This document shows, in pieces, positions 9,601 through 22,142 of a stretch of 64,000 nt of DNA (positions within the stretch are counted from its first letter, which is position 1; the number at the start of each line of letters is the position of its first letter). The notes beneath the pieces are model-generated. The model was given only the letters and a program-made list of their open reading frames with translations. It searched no databases and had not been told where the DNA came from. The translations under genes were made by a program, and so were the position numbers. The stretch is from Smallanthus sonchifolius. Its lineage: Eukaryota; Streptophyta; Magnoliopsida; Asterales; Asteraceae. The stretch covers positions 75,151,001 to 75,215,000 of the forward strand of contig CM042018.1 in assembly GCA_023525975.1 (NCBI GenBank). The letters are read 5' to 3'.

Positions 9601-12076
9601 TGTAACATCCTTGATTTTCCTTGTATTTATTTTAATGCAATAAACGATATTCCAAATTCCATTTCTAGTTCAAAACATTGTGTTATACAAACAAGTCAAT
9701 CTCAAGGTCTCATCAATACAATTCCATGATTTTTACAATTCTTTCTTACATATTATTATAAAGGATTGGAAATTTCTGTTGATTCACTCCATTATATATG
9801 TATATAAATATATCATATACAATAGGCAAACAATAGAGTTATATATATATATATAAGGTTTTAAACAAAAGTCAAATTACATATATATATATGTATATAT
9901 ATATATATAAACATATATATAGTTACAATTTAATGGTTTGAACCCCCCTAACCATTTGAACTCTCTAATTGAACCCCCCACCTTTGAAATTGGCCCATAT
10001 AAATTTTGACTTTTAAAGTCAAAACAGCTCAAAAACCATACTATTCAAGGCTGTCCCCGATCCAATCTGTGTACTAGGACTTCTCATGAGCAAGTAATCG
10101 ATCCTATACGATCCTCAGGCCCATTTGGAGGTTCAATTCAATCAAAATACGCGGCATAGTTCAAATTCAAAACAAGTTTGACTCGGCAGAGTCAAACCCA
10201 TCTAATTTGGGAATGAATCCGCGAATTGAAGCGCGTTGATGATAGAAAATCATGCGTACACTGATCACGCATGAATCCATACCATAAACATAACCCAATT
10301 CAACCCCAATTGATCTAATTGACGGGTAAATCATTCAACAGCTGTCAACCTTCAAGCCTATAATCGAATCATGCCTTTATCATGTAATTGATCAAATTGA
10401 TTCACCCCTCACCTTCGCAAACACCTCTGCAAACTCTCTAAAACCTCAATCGACCTACATTATACCACTGGATCGAGTACAAGCTTCAAGAACTTCATCT
10501 CTGATCTTCAAGCCGTTTGCATTCAATACCTCAGCAAAACAAGTAAGTTTTGTCTCGTTTGATTCGTTATAGAGTGTTTTTCCTTAGCCCCATATCAAAT
10601 TGTAAGAACATAATTGATCGAACAAATTTTGAATCTAGGGTTCGTGTTCAATTTAGCGCTAATCTGATTTGGGGGTTTTGATTCATATTTTCTATTTAAA
10701 TAAATGGGATCTATCATAACCAACAAAACCACCCGGGCTAGATGGTAAGCCACTGCACCACTGGACCCGGTGGCGTGGGTTCGAAATCCACAACCCACAA
10801 GTCTGGCTCCTTTTTACGTATTTCCTCTTTGACCAGACCCGACCCCCTGATGTGTTCCTGTTAATACACAAACAACCTGGGATTGTACGCAGCCTAGTCC
10901 CTTGGCCCAGCGGTTGAAGCATGGTCCTCTCACAGCAGCCACCTGGGTTTGAATGGGGTGGACTGCTTTATTTTTTAAAAAGCCATTTTTCTTGATCCAA
11001 ATTAACTTTTAAAAATTATTTTATAAACCTAACCTCATTTAAATCTGATAAATTCAATTATTTACAAGTTTAATCATGAAATCACTATTTTGACAAATTT
11101 AAGTGTTTAAAATCTCATTTTAATCATTTAAAGTACATTTTTAATCAATTAATATAAACAAAGTATTTTAATTCTCTGTTTTTGTATAAATATTGTGACA
11201 AGAATTTATAAAAATACTTTCTCATGAATCAAAGTTTATAAATCATCTATTTTATTAAACTAAATATATGTTAGAGTTTAAACCATATTTAAACAAATGA
11301 AACTTTTTCTAATATATATAAATAACACATTTACATTTCTTATTTTATTAGAACATACTACTTGATAATAAATAAATAAATAAATAAATTTATTTATTAG
11401 TTATCTTTTTATATTAACAAATTCAATTAGGGTGTTAACTTGTACTAATATATATTTTCCCTTTATTTTGACACATTATAATAAAATAAAGTAGATTTAT
11501 TTATTTTAATACATATAATATCACATTACTTTTAAAGATGCATTATAAATAATTTATTTATTTAAATTATTCAAACTTAAACCCTAAGATAATTATTAAT
11601 TATATATATATATATATATATATATTTTGAACATACATTTCATATCAAATTTATATCAACTTATAACCTTTTTAAATGAAGCAATACAACTGTTGTATAA
11701 ATCCACACATATAAAAACCCAATAAACATTAGATCATGACTTAGACTTTGTGCACATAATTAATTCAAGTTCATACATTTCACTCTAGGTTAACTTGTGA
11801 TTTTACACCAACTTTTTAGTTGACCTTGTTTTTATCATGTTTCATGTACGAATAAATGAGTTTGGTCAAGTTGCTTTCACTTAAGTTTGAGAACCTAGTA
11901 TTTTAATTTAAACGAGTTCGTTTATGTAATTTCTATTATTGTATTGTTGGATTTGATGGTTTGAATTATGAAATGAAATTTGATTGCTTAATTATTTCAA
12001 CCTTAGTAAACCATGAGCTTATGAATAGTCTACATGTCCCGCCCTGGCATATTCCCCCGTCGGTTGGGGTGTGACA
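9601..12076 (+). repeat. Element B 3' LTR (shortened)
   Basis: 2476 bp, TG...CA, preceded by the polypurine-like CAACATGGGGATAC (9587-9600), which matches CAACATGGGGAGAC in G. A 474-bp internal segment present in the 5' LTR (3004-3477) is absent at 11805/11806. It carries the same TA runs and tRNA-like segment. TSD TGCGC follows at 12077-12081. No gene. Confidence 0.92.
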
Positions 12077-12081
12077 TGCGC

Positions 12082-12581
12082 AGAGGGAAACCCGATCACG
12101 GCGGTGGCGTGCGACGGTGAAGGCGCAGGCGACGACGGCTTGCGGTGGTGGTCGCCGGCTTCACGGCGCGCGACATACGGCGGCGGGGTGGCGTCGACCG
12201 GAAAACCAAGAGGAAGGGGAGAGGATTTTCGAAAAAACCATTGGTGGCTAAGAATGTTTTAGGGTTTTAGTTAAGATTATATTTATAAATCTGTAACTTA
12301 CAGACTGGTCCTTGAGATATTAACAGTTAATACCCAACTAATAATTAACTCTTTAATTATTAACTCTATATTTTACTAATTATAAATAATCAATAAAAAT
12401 GCGTTATTTAAATGTTTAACATATTAAACATTTATCCTCGTATATAATTATTTAACTAAATAATTAATTAACTCAATCACCGATAAATATTTCTCTAAAT
12501 ATTAATCCGTCGTTTATTAAATCCGTCTTTAGTGAACTAAAATATTTAACAATTAAATATTATATACTTGCTCGTTGCTCA
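12082..12581 (-). repeat. Element A 5' LTR, second part
   Basis: Continuation of the LTR split by B. It opens with a GC-rich stretch (12082-12230) and then turns AT-rich. The outer end is not certain: GCTCA at about 12577-12581 would give the expected TG start on the minus strand, and C LTR sequence is recognisable from about 12617. An open frame at 12071-12262 is a by-product of GC-rich sequence, not a gene. Confidence 0.6.
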
Positions 12582-15500
12582 AAGTATAACTCTTTAGATC
12601 GTACCTACTATTAATATCAAAAACACATAGCGGAAGTCTAAATCGTAACTTCTATTAATATCAAAACATTGTATACATCATGTTTAACAAAAGTTACATC
12701 ATCCGTTCCTAACAAGGAACAAGTCATCTTTTCATTCTAATCTTGGAAATGCCTCATCTATTGTCTACCTATGACGCGTTCAAAAATATTTGATAAAACA
12801 TGGCTCAGCACAAGGCTAGTGATTTCATAAACTAAAATAGTTTATTAAAATTACCCGCCAAAGTTTTTTAAACACATTCATGGGGTTCAACACCCAATGG
12901 GCTTCAATACCCAAATTCATAGATAACTATGAACAATCATTCAGTCTATATATAACCCAAGACCGTTCCACGGTGTAAGGCCCCAAACCCATGAGGCCTC
13001 ACTAGTTGGATTTACTCATTCACAAACAGTTCTTAAACTTGAACATCAAATAACGTAGCGGAAAACTTTCATTTAAACATAACAGTAACATTGTCAGACA
13101 TGCGGAAGCGTAAACATTGTTTAAAACATTCATAATATAAACGTAACATAACGGGATGCAAGTCATTATATCAGCCGGGTAACTCTTCGTCGCTTGCCAA
13201 GCATCACCGTCCCTCCGTACATGTCCTTAACCTGAATGTGCATACTAAAAGTCAGCTACGCTGGTGAATTCTAGCATTTCATAAAACCTTAACATAAACA
13301 TTTGCCAAAAACATAACATACATTTATTTAACAAAAACGTACGTAAAACATGCAATAAAATAACATCGTCGTAACATCGTAACATAGCTTTATAACATAA
13401 GACAACATGAACCGAATCTGCGCCTTCTCGTAACCCTCAATTCCATAACTCGTATTCTGACGGAAGAACCAAAGGCTCGTTACCTTTAGGCCATCCGTCA
13501 TCCAGTTCTCCTAAGGCTAGTTACCTCAAGGCAGACCAAACCTCGTTTTAGGCACTGTTCCCTCACGGGGAATAGTGCCTCTCGTTAAGGGATCCCGGTA
13601 ATCCCATGGGTGACCGTCGTCACCCCATCCTTAACCAGTTGTACAACCGTTAGCCAGCCACATAGGCCCCCATAAGGGTAAGGCCCATTCACACATACAT
13701 ACCTTAGCTCCCGTAGAAACATGTGGCAGATTCGTTCATTTCGTGACTTTCATAAAAACCTTTACCTTATTTTAGTTAAAGCATTCGTACGTTTTATTAT
13801 ATAACATTTCATTCGTAAATCTTTTGTAAACTTTATTTGGTAAAACATTCATTAACTCGTTTCATCTTCCCCTTTCAGAAGCATCGTTTCTTAAACAATT
13901 CATTAACATATTTCAACTTCCCCTTTCGGAATCATCGTTTATAAACCTCGTTTTGTGAACATCATTTCATAAACCTCGTTTTGTATGTATGCACACCAGC
14001 CCAAAACATTATTAAAACATTTAAACGAGGGCTCTAGAACTCACCTGAGTTCAACAGGGTCAAAGGTCTCTAAAGGATCTTCTAACCTGTACGTACACTA
14101 CCTAACCTTAGCTTCACATATAATTCGTTACATTTCATCTCTTTATACTGGGAACCTAGGGTTACACGGTTTTCTTCCCGTAAACTTAGGAGTTCACGGC
14201 TCCTTAGGTGCGCACGTCTCTTTCCAGTGAATTTAGGTGTTTCACGGTTCAAGGAAAGTTCTCGGGGGCTTACCTGTGAACCCTTAGGCCCGAGAACCCT
14301 CAGCCGTGAATCTCACCAGAGAATCCCAGCCGGGAAACCCTAACCGAGTGTCCCCAGCCATGAAACCCTACCCGAGTACCCCCAGCTGTGAACCATCAGT
14401 TCATACCACAAAACCCTAGTTTTGCATGGTTTCAGATCTGGATCGAGTGATTCGTCAAGTTTGGAACTTTTTACGTTCAAAAGGTGTATTTTCCCCTCGT
14501 GAATCCAGATCTAAAGTATGACATCGTTTGACCCATAAAAACCCGATCTTTTTGAGCCAAAACCCGTAAAAACCCATTTCGAGAAAAAACGTAGCAAAAT
14601 GAGAGTTTCTTACCTCAAATCAATTCCTTCCTTTAGCAAATCATTACTCGAGTGATGTAGCAAGGTAGAGGATCGATCGTTAGCTAAATCCGAAGCTTTC
14701 TCTCTCTACGACTTTCTCTATCTACAAACGGGGTGGAGCTTGAACAAGGATATGGAGAATATGTGTGTGTGGAGGCTATGGTTTAAACCCCCACCTCCCA
14801 CCCCTTCTCGGCCCATGGAAGATAGCCCACGAGCCCCCTCCCTCTTCACACCCCATTATTTATTTTCATTCCGCTTATTATGTTCGTCGTTATTTTTTGG
14901 ATGTTACACACGGGTCCTGTCCAACATGTCGTTCCACGGGCAAGTGAAATACAATAGGCTCTTAGAATACGTTATATATAAACAATTGGTACAGTCATTT
15001 TAAGATACTCAAAATGTTTTCATAAATCAATCATGCTAGACAAGGTCATGACTGGGTTCATGCATCATAGTTTAAGAACTCACCTCGGCAGTATTTCGGC
15101 TTATTAATCTGTAATATGGTAAACACCTCAGACAGAGCTCCTAGATAAGTAAGTACATTACTCATTTATACAAACCTAACTTAATGGTGTATAACTAAAG
15201 CTTCATAGGAGATCGGGACCTTACCTCAGCACTATATATGGCAATTTGAAGTCGAATGGCCAGAAACCAGACTCTCGCACGCGAACCGGTGCTCGAAAAT
15301 GGATCTTCAGAGAGTGTACGCGTGCATTTGAGTATGTTTGTGTGTGTAAAAGAGTTGAAATCAATCATCAATTTATAGGGGTAAATGGGCACCCATAGCG
15401 GACCTTTATCTGAGGGGATGTCGGTCCGCTATGGCTCTTAGCCGCCTCATTGCCTTTGGGCCTACATAACGGACCGTAGGGCTTCTCATGTTGGTCCGCA

Positions 15501-15791
15501 ATGGATGAATTATGGCTAGCAGACCGCAACGGATTCAATATCGGTCCGATATCAATCTTCCACATGTCAGACTCCATGATTAGTCACCCGACACGTGTCA
15601 CCTCCTGAGTGATTCCTTGTTCCCTACATAGCGGACCGCTATCCCAAAGATGTTGGTCCAACATCTGCCTATTTTTCCAAGATTTTTTCATTTTTAGTCC
15701 CTGAACTTTGTTTATTTACATATTCACCCTTTAAATTTGAAAATTGGCAAGTTTAGTCCTTTATTTTCTAGGGAATTTTTGAGGTGTTACA
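12582..15791 (-). repeat. Element C 3' LTR (partial, interrupted by solo LTR L)
   Basis: 12617-12973 and 14909-15791 match 53069-54340 closely, including the TATA region (15371-15377) and GGACCGCTAT repeats. The LTR ends at 15791, next to the reverse-complemented polypurine tract (15792-15803). Its first about 180 bp on the plus strand are missing, displaced by element A. A roughly 50-bp deletion relative to the other LTR lies near 12735. Confidence 0.85.
12974..14908 (-). mobile_element. Solo LTR L, TSD CACGG
   Basis: 1935-bp insertion in the C LTR, starting TGTAAGGCCCC and ending GGATGTTACA, flanked by CACGG at 12969-12973 and 14909-14913. The uninterrupted LTR at 53450-53490 shows the empty site. 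There is no internal region, so it is a solo LTR left by recombination; the strand is inferred from its TGTAACATCC start on the minus strand. Short frames at 13985-14230 and 14740-15003 are not genes. Confidence 0.9.
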
Positions 15792-15825
15792 AATCTCCCC
15801 TCCTTTAAGAAATTTCTTCTTCGAA

Positions 15826-17182
15826 TTAAGATGTGAATAGATGAGGATATTTGACTCTCATTTGTTCCTCTAATTCCCAAGTGTTGTTGGCTCCGATCGA
15901 ACCTTGCCATTGTACCAGTAACATCAGTATTGTTTTCTTTCTTAACTTTCGGTCTTGGGTTCCTAAGATTTTAACGGGTTGCTCAATGAATCGGAGTTTT
16001 TCATCAATGTGTACATCATCTAATGAGATTGCCTGATCGGGGTCTGCTAGACATTTGCGTAGAGATGACATGTAGAACATGTTATGAATACCTTGCAACG
16101 CTTCAGGAAACTTAAGGTTATATGCTACTTCTCCAACTCTTTCGATGATTTTATAAGGTTCGATATATCTTGGTCCTAACTTTCCTCGTTTCCTGAACCT
16201 TACCACACCTTTCCAAGTTGAAACTTTTAACATCACATAATCCCCGACTTGGAATTCTAACGGTCGTCGTCTGTCAGCATAACTCCTCTGACAATGATCC
16301 TGATCAGCTTTCAGTCGTTGTTTAATCTGGACTATCTTATCCGTTGTTTCCTGTATAACTTCTGGTCCAGATAATTGACTGTCTCCTACTTCAGTCCAAT
16401 AGACAGGAGTTCTGCACTTTCTTCCATATAGTGCTTCAAATGTTGCAGCTTTAATACTTGAATGGTAACTGTTGTTGTAGGAGAATTCGATCAACGGTAG
16501 GTGATTATCCCAATTACCTCCAAAATCTATAACACAAGCCCTCAGCATATCTTCTAGAGTTTGAATTGTACGTTCACTCTGTCCATCCGTTTGAGGATGA
16601 TATGCGGTACTCATGGTAAATCGTGTTCCTAATTCTTTCTGAAAAATCGTCCAGAATCTAGATGTGAACCGACTGTCTCTATAAGAGATAGTGGTATGCC
16701 ATGGTGGTTCACAATTTCATTGATATAGATCCTGACTAACTTATCCATAGAGTATGTTTTATTGATGGGTATGAAATGGGCTGACTTGGTCAGTCTATCG
16801 ACCACGACCCATATGGCATTATGTCCTTTCTGAGTTCTGGGTAGCTTAGGCACGAAGTCCATTGTAATGCGATCCCATTTCCAGACAAGTAATTCTATTT
16901 TTTGTAGCTGACCTGCTGGTTTCTGGTGTTCAATCTTAACTTGAAGGCAAGTCAAGCATTTATCTATGTACTAGGCTATTGATCTCTTAATGTTTGGCCA
17001 CCAGTAATGAGTCTTCAGATCTTTGTATATCTTGTTTGCACTAAAATGTATGGAATATCTGGATTTGTGTGCTTCGTCTAATATATTTTCTTGAATGTCT
17101 CCAAACTTAGGGATCCAGATTCTTTGATCAAATCTCATGATTCCCTCATCTCCTTTGGATAGCAACTTCTGTTTCCCAACCA
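15826..17182 (-). pseudogene. Element C integrase and 3' coding end (broken)
   Basis: Minus strand. The region before the zinc finger (WIPKFGDIQENILDEAHKSRY) reads at 16971-17182. A stop follows, then TCLQVKIEHQKPAGQLQ...TMDFVPKLP with the first catalytic Asp (16629-16955). A frameshift near 16680 garbles the second Asp block, where the alternative frame reads SYRDSRFTSRFW, with Tyr in place of the usual first Asp. The last frame (15826-16614) has the Glu motif DGQSERTIQTLEDML, GPYKIIE-like core and a chromodomain-like end LVQWQGS..NTWELEEQM. It is cut at 17182 by D, so RNase H is missing. Confidence 0.85.
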
Positions 17183-17573
17183 TGCGGAATCCTTCGTGTT
17201 AACGTATGTATATCAATTGAAAATAGAAACAACATGTAAATAAACTTTCTCTTTTATATCACTAAACAGAGTTTACAGAATACTTGTTCGTTCAATCTCT
17301 CTGCTGCTCTGCAGAACAGAATGTGTAAACACCTATTTATAGACACAAACCTGCTATAGGTGAACTTAACAAGTTCGCTTCTAAAGATGCTTAGGAGAAC
17401 TTGTTAAGTTCGCCTCTCTATGAACTTACACAGAATTTTATCAATAGTTACAAAACATGTCCTAACAGACTCCCCTTTAACTGTTGCTAACAATTCTATC
17501 AATTACAAGTCATAGACTCTAAGACTAAGAAATAATATCTTCAAGCTCGTTGTCACTAGAATATGCTCCAACA
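17183..17573 (-). repeat. Element D 3' LTR
   Basis: Related to the H LTR: TGCGGAATCC here matches 58441 onward, and the LTR start TGTTGGAGCATATTC (minus strand, from 17573) aligns with TGTTAGGACATAG of H. The plus-strand left end is probably cut by about 60 bp. A TATA box (17333-17341, minus) lies beside two GAACTT..AAGTTCGC motifs (17355-17425). A second polypurine-like GGGGAGTC followed by TGTTAGGACATG occurs internally at about 17467-17480. Confidence 0.7.
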
Positions 17574-18540
17574 GACTCCCCCTTGACAACAGCTTTAGAA
17601 GATTGTCATCCGTCTTCATATGTCATCAAACACACTGTAGTCTTCGTCTTGTTCATCTGCACACTCTCTCTTTTTATCTAGAAGAAAACTTGGGAGAAGG
17701 ACCCCTTGTCAACTTCTGTCTGCAATATTCAGTTTTTTCAAAGGAGAATAACCAAGAATAACCAACAATTAAGATTTCCATGGAAGCTGGAAAAATAAAA
17801 TCTTTTTGGTTTTTCAAACATAAGAAACATAAAATCTTTTTGGTTTTTCTCTATATAAACTGAAATGTAAAATACAAAATCACATCTTTTTGGTCGAACA
17901 TCACGAGTAAGAAGATCATATCATTATATATGAGATATCAATCACACATCTTGGATATAAAATCTATATAATATCAAATGGTATCCTATGTCATTCTTTC
18001 AAGCCTTGACTAATCAAACCAATATCTTTCAAGATTATCACACTCTATATTTTCAAGACTTTCATATTGCATATTATGATACGCAATAAACATTGAAAGA
18101 AAATAGGATCAGGATATGACACACAAATTCAAATTGTCAATATTATAAGATTTGAAACTAAAGTATCTCATTCCCACTTTCTTGTGAGTTAAGGTACCAT
18201 TTAAGTATGAAATACAACGTTTACCCCACTAGTATGCCAACAGAAAGTAAATGTACTATCTTCAAGACATATGAGATTTTACTAAAGATTATCCAAATTT
18301 CCAGAATGAGGAGACATCACTTAGCACATGAATAGTAGAATCCAAATTGGATTGTATAGGAATCAATGAGATTCAGAATCGAATGATTCAATGTTTTGGC
18401 TTATATATGTGGAATAATAAGATTTAGGTACGTGGATCCAACTTTTATCTGGATTATGAATTCAATGGAATCAGTAAAGATGATTTATCAATATGATCCA
18501 AGGGCTAGTATATGTTTGACATATGTTGTCAAGTACATAT
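17574..18540 (-). other. Element D 3' spacer (left part)
   Basis: The polypurine tract (reverse complement at 17574-17586, CTCCCCCTTG) is followed by non-coding spacer with repeated AAATCTTTTTGG blocks. This matches the spacer upstream of the 3' ORF in H (62900-63500). The 3' ORF itself is absent. The last five bases, CATAT (18536-18540), are the G target duplication. No gene seen. Confidence 0.7.
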
Positions 18541-21035
18541 TGTCACACCCCGACCGATGGCGGAATCATCGGGGCGGGACATGTAGACTGTTCATAGCAC
18601 ATGGTTGACTAAATTGAAATATATTAAAGTTAAATTTCCATTACAGATAATCCAAGTACAAAATCAAATTCAAACAAGAAACATAAAACAACTCATAAAA
18701 TTCTTGATTTAAATTGCTAAGTCCAAATCCTATATTGAACACGTCTTGAATCAATCTCACATATTGGGGCCTGAAACATGAATAAAATAAAGTCAACTAA
18801 AAAGTTGGTGAGTATAACACAGTTGTATATAGATAGCATATAGATGAAAACAAATCCTTTACATATCATGATAAATAAGGCATTTATGGGGAGCAGTTAT
18901 TGTCTAACCATGTACAATCAAACCTTGTAACTAGCATGCAAAAATTGTATTGTCGGTTTCAATCACCACGTACCATGGGTGGGTTTGTCAGACTCAATAG
19001 ATCTATCATTGAAAACCGTCGGCTTGTATAGTTAATGATTACACATAATCGCATACAAAGGTTAGCACACCTAGCACTCGGGCATAAAGCTCAAATTTGC
19101 ACACATGAAAGTAAATATGATTTGTACCTTGTGTTGTTTGTGTAAATGTAATGTGTAATGTGTATAGAGTTCATGTTCCACCCTAAAAGTGTAAAAGAGT
19201 AAAAAGGGGTTGTGAATACTCACTTGGTATGGAAGTGTAGCTAACAAAGATTATAGATAGCAAATATGATCCTCGAAATGCACAATTTAACCAAAAGAGT
19301 AATGTGTATTGAATCATATAGATGCATAAAGTTTAAGTCTAAAATGAAAGTTGAATTTGTGTATAAAACTATTGATTTGTATTTAAAAGTATTGAATAAA
19401 ATATATAGAGTTTAAAATAAAATATTTTTGAAACAATTTGATTAGGTTTGAATTGGATAATTGAATAAATATATAGTTATAGTTTATGAAATAATGTAAA
19501 TATTAATTGTAATTAAGTATAAATAAATAAATTATTTTGATTTAAAATGTAAATTAAATAAATAATCATTATCTTTTTTATTTATAAATTTTGTAACTTA
19601 ATTATTTAAAATATCATTTAAGTGTAAGATAATAAATAAAAATTTAATTTTCATAAAATTTTAAATAATTTATATTTATGCCAAGATTAAACTTTTAATC
19701 CATTTTTAAATACAGAAAACATATTTTTATAAAATTAAAACATTTATTGATCGAAAAATGTAAAATTATAATTCTGTTACAATTTCTGAGTCACACACGA
19801 CCGTGCCTCAGAAGGGCACGATCGTGCTCAAGCCAGGGGCGCGACCGCGCTAGTCGGGGCACGACCGGGTTGATCAACAGAGGGCACAAACTAGACCAGT
19901 CAACAGGCACAACCGTGCCTTGGCCCGGCACGGTCGTGTCTATGATCTTTAGACACAACAGAGACTAGCCCAGAGGGCATGACAAGGTCTGGACAGGAGG
20001 ACACGACCGCGCCGCTATTCGACACGACCGCGCTACATGAGGCACGACCGCGCTAGATGATTAGCGCGACCGTGTCTCTTCCAAATCAGACACGAATTGA
20101 ACAATTCTTGTATTTATAGTGTTGGAATTGATAGGGCTTTTGATTACTGAGTCGATACAAGTCTATTAGTATAAATTAATTGTATGTAACTCGTGTTTAA
20201 GAGTGAAATCGATTAAATCCTTTTTATTAAAAATATAAGTTCTGATTCGGACGATTTCTGTAATGAAAGCCCAGATTGATAGGGGGCTTTTGATATATGG
20301 ACCGAAACGAAAGGGAGGGATGATTCAATTACCTCAAACAGAAAGGAATCGATAGCGATCGGTAGAAGGGAGTTCCGGCGACGGCGATAACGGCTTCCGG
20401 CGACTTCGGCTGCAATTCCGGCTAGGCCAGAGAGTCCAATAATAACAGGGGAGATTGCTGAATAGAATTTCTTGATTGCTTGAGAGGAATTTGATCGAAT
20501 TTTAGGATTGAGCCTTGAGGGAAAAGATCGACGGTTTTGAGAGAGTTTTGATAATAATAATTATAATCAACTGAGTTATTTTCTTTGTCAATGAAAATGA
20601 AACGTAATCGGATTTGAATTTGAACGATCGAGCGTTTTGAAATCTCATTTACGTTTCGACTGTTACGCAGGCGCGACCATGCCCAAATATGGCGCGACCG
20701 TGCCTAGGCACCGGGCGCGATCGTTCCAGGACCAGTCGCGCGATCGTGCCGAGGCACTTGGCACGACCGTGCCAGAACGAAGCACGACCGTGCTAGACTA
20801 GGGTTTCTTGACATTTTTCAACTTTAGTCCTTGACTTTTCAGGTTTAATGTGTTTGAATTAAATAGTTTCTTGCATAGTGTTTAAATGTATATAATCGAG
20901 CAAAACTTGTAAATTTGTATTGAATCATTGCATTTCGTTTAAGGTAAGCAAAATAATAAGGCAGTGCACGAACATTGAATTTGAAATTGCATTACATTGA
21001 ATTGAGATATGAATACTAAATTCAGAGATGTTACA
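18541..21035 (-). repeat. Element G 3' LTR
   Basis: 2495 bp. It contains two clusters of GGCACGACCGTGCC-type quasi-palindromes (19790-20092 and 20668-20802), a TATA-like CTATAAATA (20111-20119, minus) between them, an AT-rich block (19380-19760), and the conserved block at about 18977-19010 shared with B and K. A short plus-strand frame (19747-19968) recurs in the other LTR only because the LTRs are copies. No gene. Confidence 0.93.
20111..20119 (-). promoter_or_regulatory. TATA-like box of G 3' LTR
   Basis: Minus strand CTATAAATA, repeated at 42896-42904 in the 5' LTR, where it would direct element transcription. No experimental support is available from sequence alone. Confidence 0.5.
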
Positions 21036-21069
21036 GTCTCCCCATGTTGAGAGAATTTCGTCCCGAAAT

Positions 21070-22142
21070 TTAGCTAGAGGATACAACAGTATTAGTAAAA
21101 AGATGAGGGTACTTGAGCTTCATTTGGTCCTCTCGCTCCCAAGTGAACTCATGACCACGATTAGATTCCCAACGAACTTTGACAATAGGAATGCGACTTC
21201 GCTTGAGCTGTTTGACTTCACGATCCATAATTTCCACCGGCTTCTCAACGAAGTGCATCGTTTCATCAATGCGCACGTCGTCAAGTGGTATATGGAGATT
21301 TTCATCAGCGAGACACTTCTTCAGATTAGATATATGAAATGTAGGATGCACATTGCCAAGAGATGGAGGTAACTCGAGCTTGTAGGCCACTTTCCCAATC
21401 TTTTCAAGGATCTTGAATGGACCAACATAACGAGGTGCTAACTTGCCTTTCTTTCCAAAACGGATCACGCCCTTCCATGGAGACACCTTAAGAAGGACAA
21501 GGTCACCGACTTGGAATTCCAAGGGTTTTCGACGTTTGTCGGCATAACTCTTTTGCCGACTCCTCGCTACTTGAATATTGTCACGGATTTGAATAATCTT
21601 GTCGGATGTTTCTTGAATTAACTCGGGACCAGTGATTTGTGCTTCACCAATCTCGTTCCAACAGATAGGAGAACGACACTTGCGACCATAGAGAACTTCG
21701 AATGGAGCCATGTCGATACTTGTGTGGTAGCTATTGTTGTAAGAAAACTCAATGAGGGATAAATGTGAATCCCAATTGCCACCAAAATCGATTACACAAG
21801 CTCTAAGCATGTCTTCAAGAGTTTGGATTGTTCGCTCGGTTTGACCATCAGTTTGCGGATGGTAAGCCGTGCTCAAATCCAATCGAGTACCAAGAGCCTT
21901 TTGGAGAGATTGCCAAAATCGAGAGGTGAACCGAGCGTCTCTATCAGATATTATGTTCACGGGAACACCATGACGGCTCACAACTTCATCAATGTAAATT
22001 CGGGCTAGTTTCTCCACTTTGAAGTCTTTGCGGATAGGCAAGAAATGACCGGATTTAGTGAGACGATCAATGATCACCCAATACTATCATATCCACTCGA
22101 GGTGCGAGGGAGCTTGGTAATGAAATCCATAGCTAGATTCTC
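21070..22142 (-). pseudogene. Element G integrase with chromodomain-like tail
   Basis: Minus strand, open from 22077 to 21070. Second catalytic Asp in SDRDARFTS, Glu in GQTERTIQTLEDML, YGRKCRSPICW block, then GPFKILEKIGKVAYKLELPP and the tail VKVRWESNRGHEFTWEREDQ. The first-Asp block (AMDFITKLP) lies just upstream, separated by a one-base deletion near 22085 (in YDSIW) and a TGG-to-TAG stop at about 22143, so the catalytic core is split. It ends TNTVVSSS, 34 bp before the LTR. Function would be strand transfer and chromatin targeting. Confidence 0.92.

Larger units (their letters stand above)
765..12076 (+). mobile_element. Element B: complete Ty3/gypsy retrotransposon with TSD TGCGC
   Basis: Two long LTRs (TGTAACATCC...GGTGTGACA) bracket a primer site, gag, protease remnant, RT, RNase H, integrase and polypurine tract in the order PR-RT-RH-INT, which defines Ty3/gypsy. 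The 5-bp target duplication TGCGC is intact on both sides. The integrase tail holds a chromodomain-like motif (VKVRWES...FTWER) and the LTRs approach 3 kb, both typical of the Tekay/Del chromovirus clade. The two LTRs differ at about 4 positions in their first 110 bases, so the insertion is not recent. All coding regions are broken. A solo LTR (3843-4594) sits in the leader. Confidence 0.93.

Noticed and set aside
12071..12262. GC-rich ORF next to B
   Set aside because: It begins in the B LTR end and runs through A LTR sequence; composition explains the open frame.
19747..19968. Shared short ORF in G LTRs (also 42520-42753)
   Set aside because: Present in both only because LTRs are copies. 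It lies in palindromic GC-rich repeats and has no protein features.
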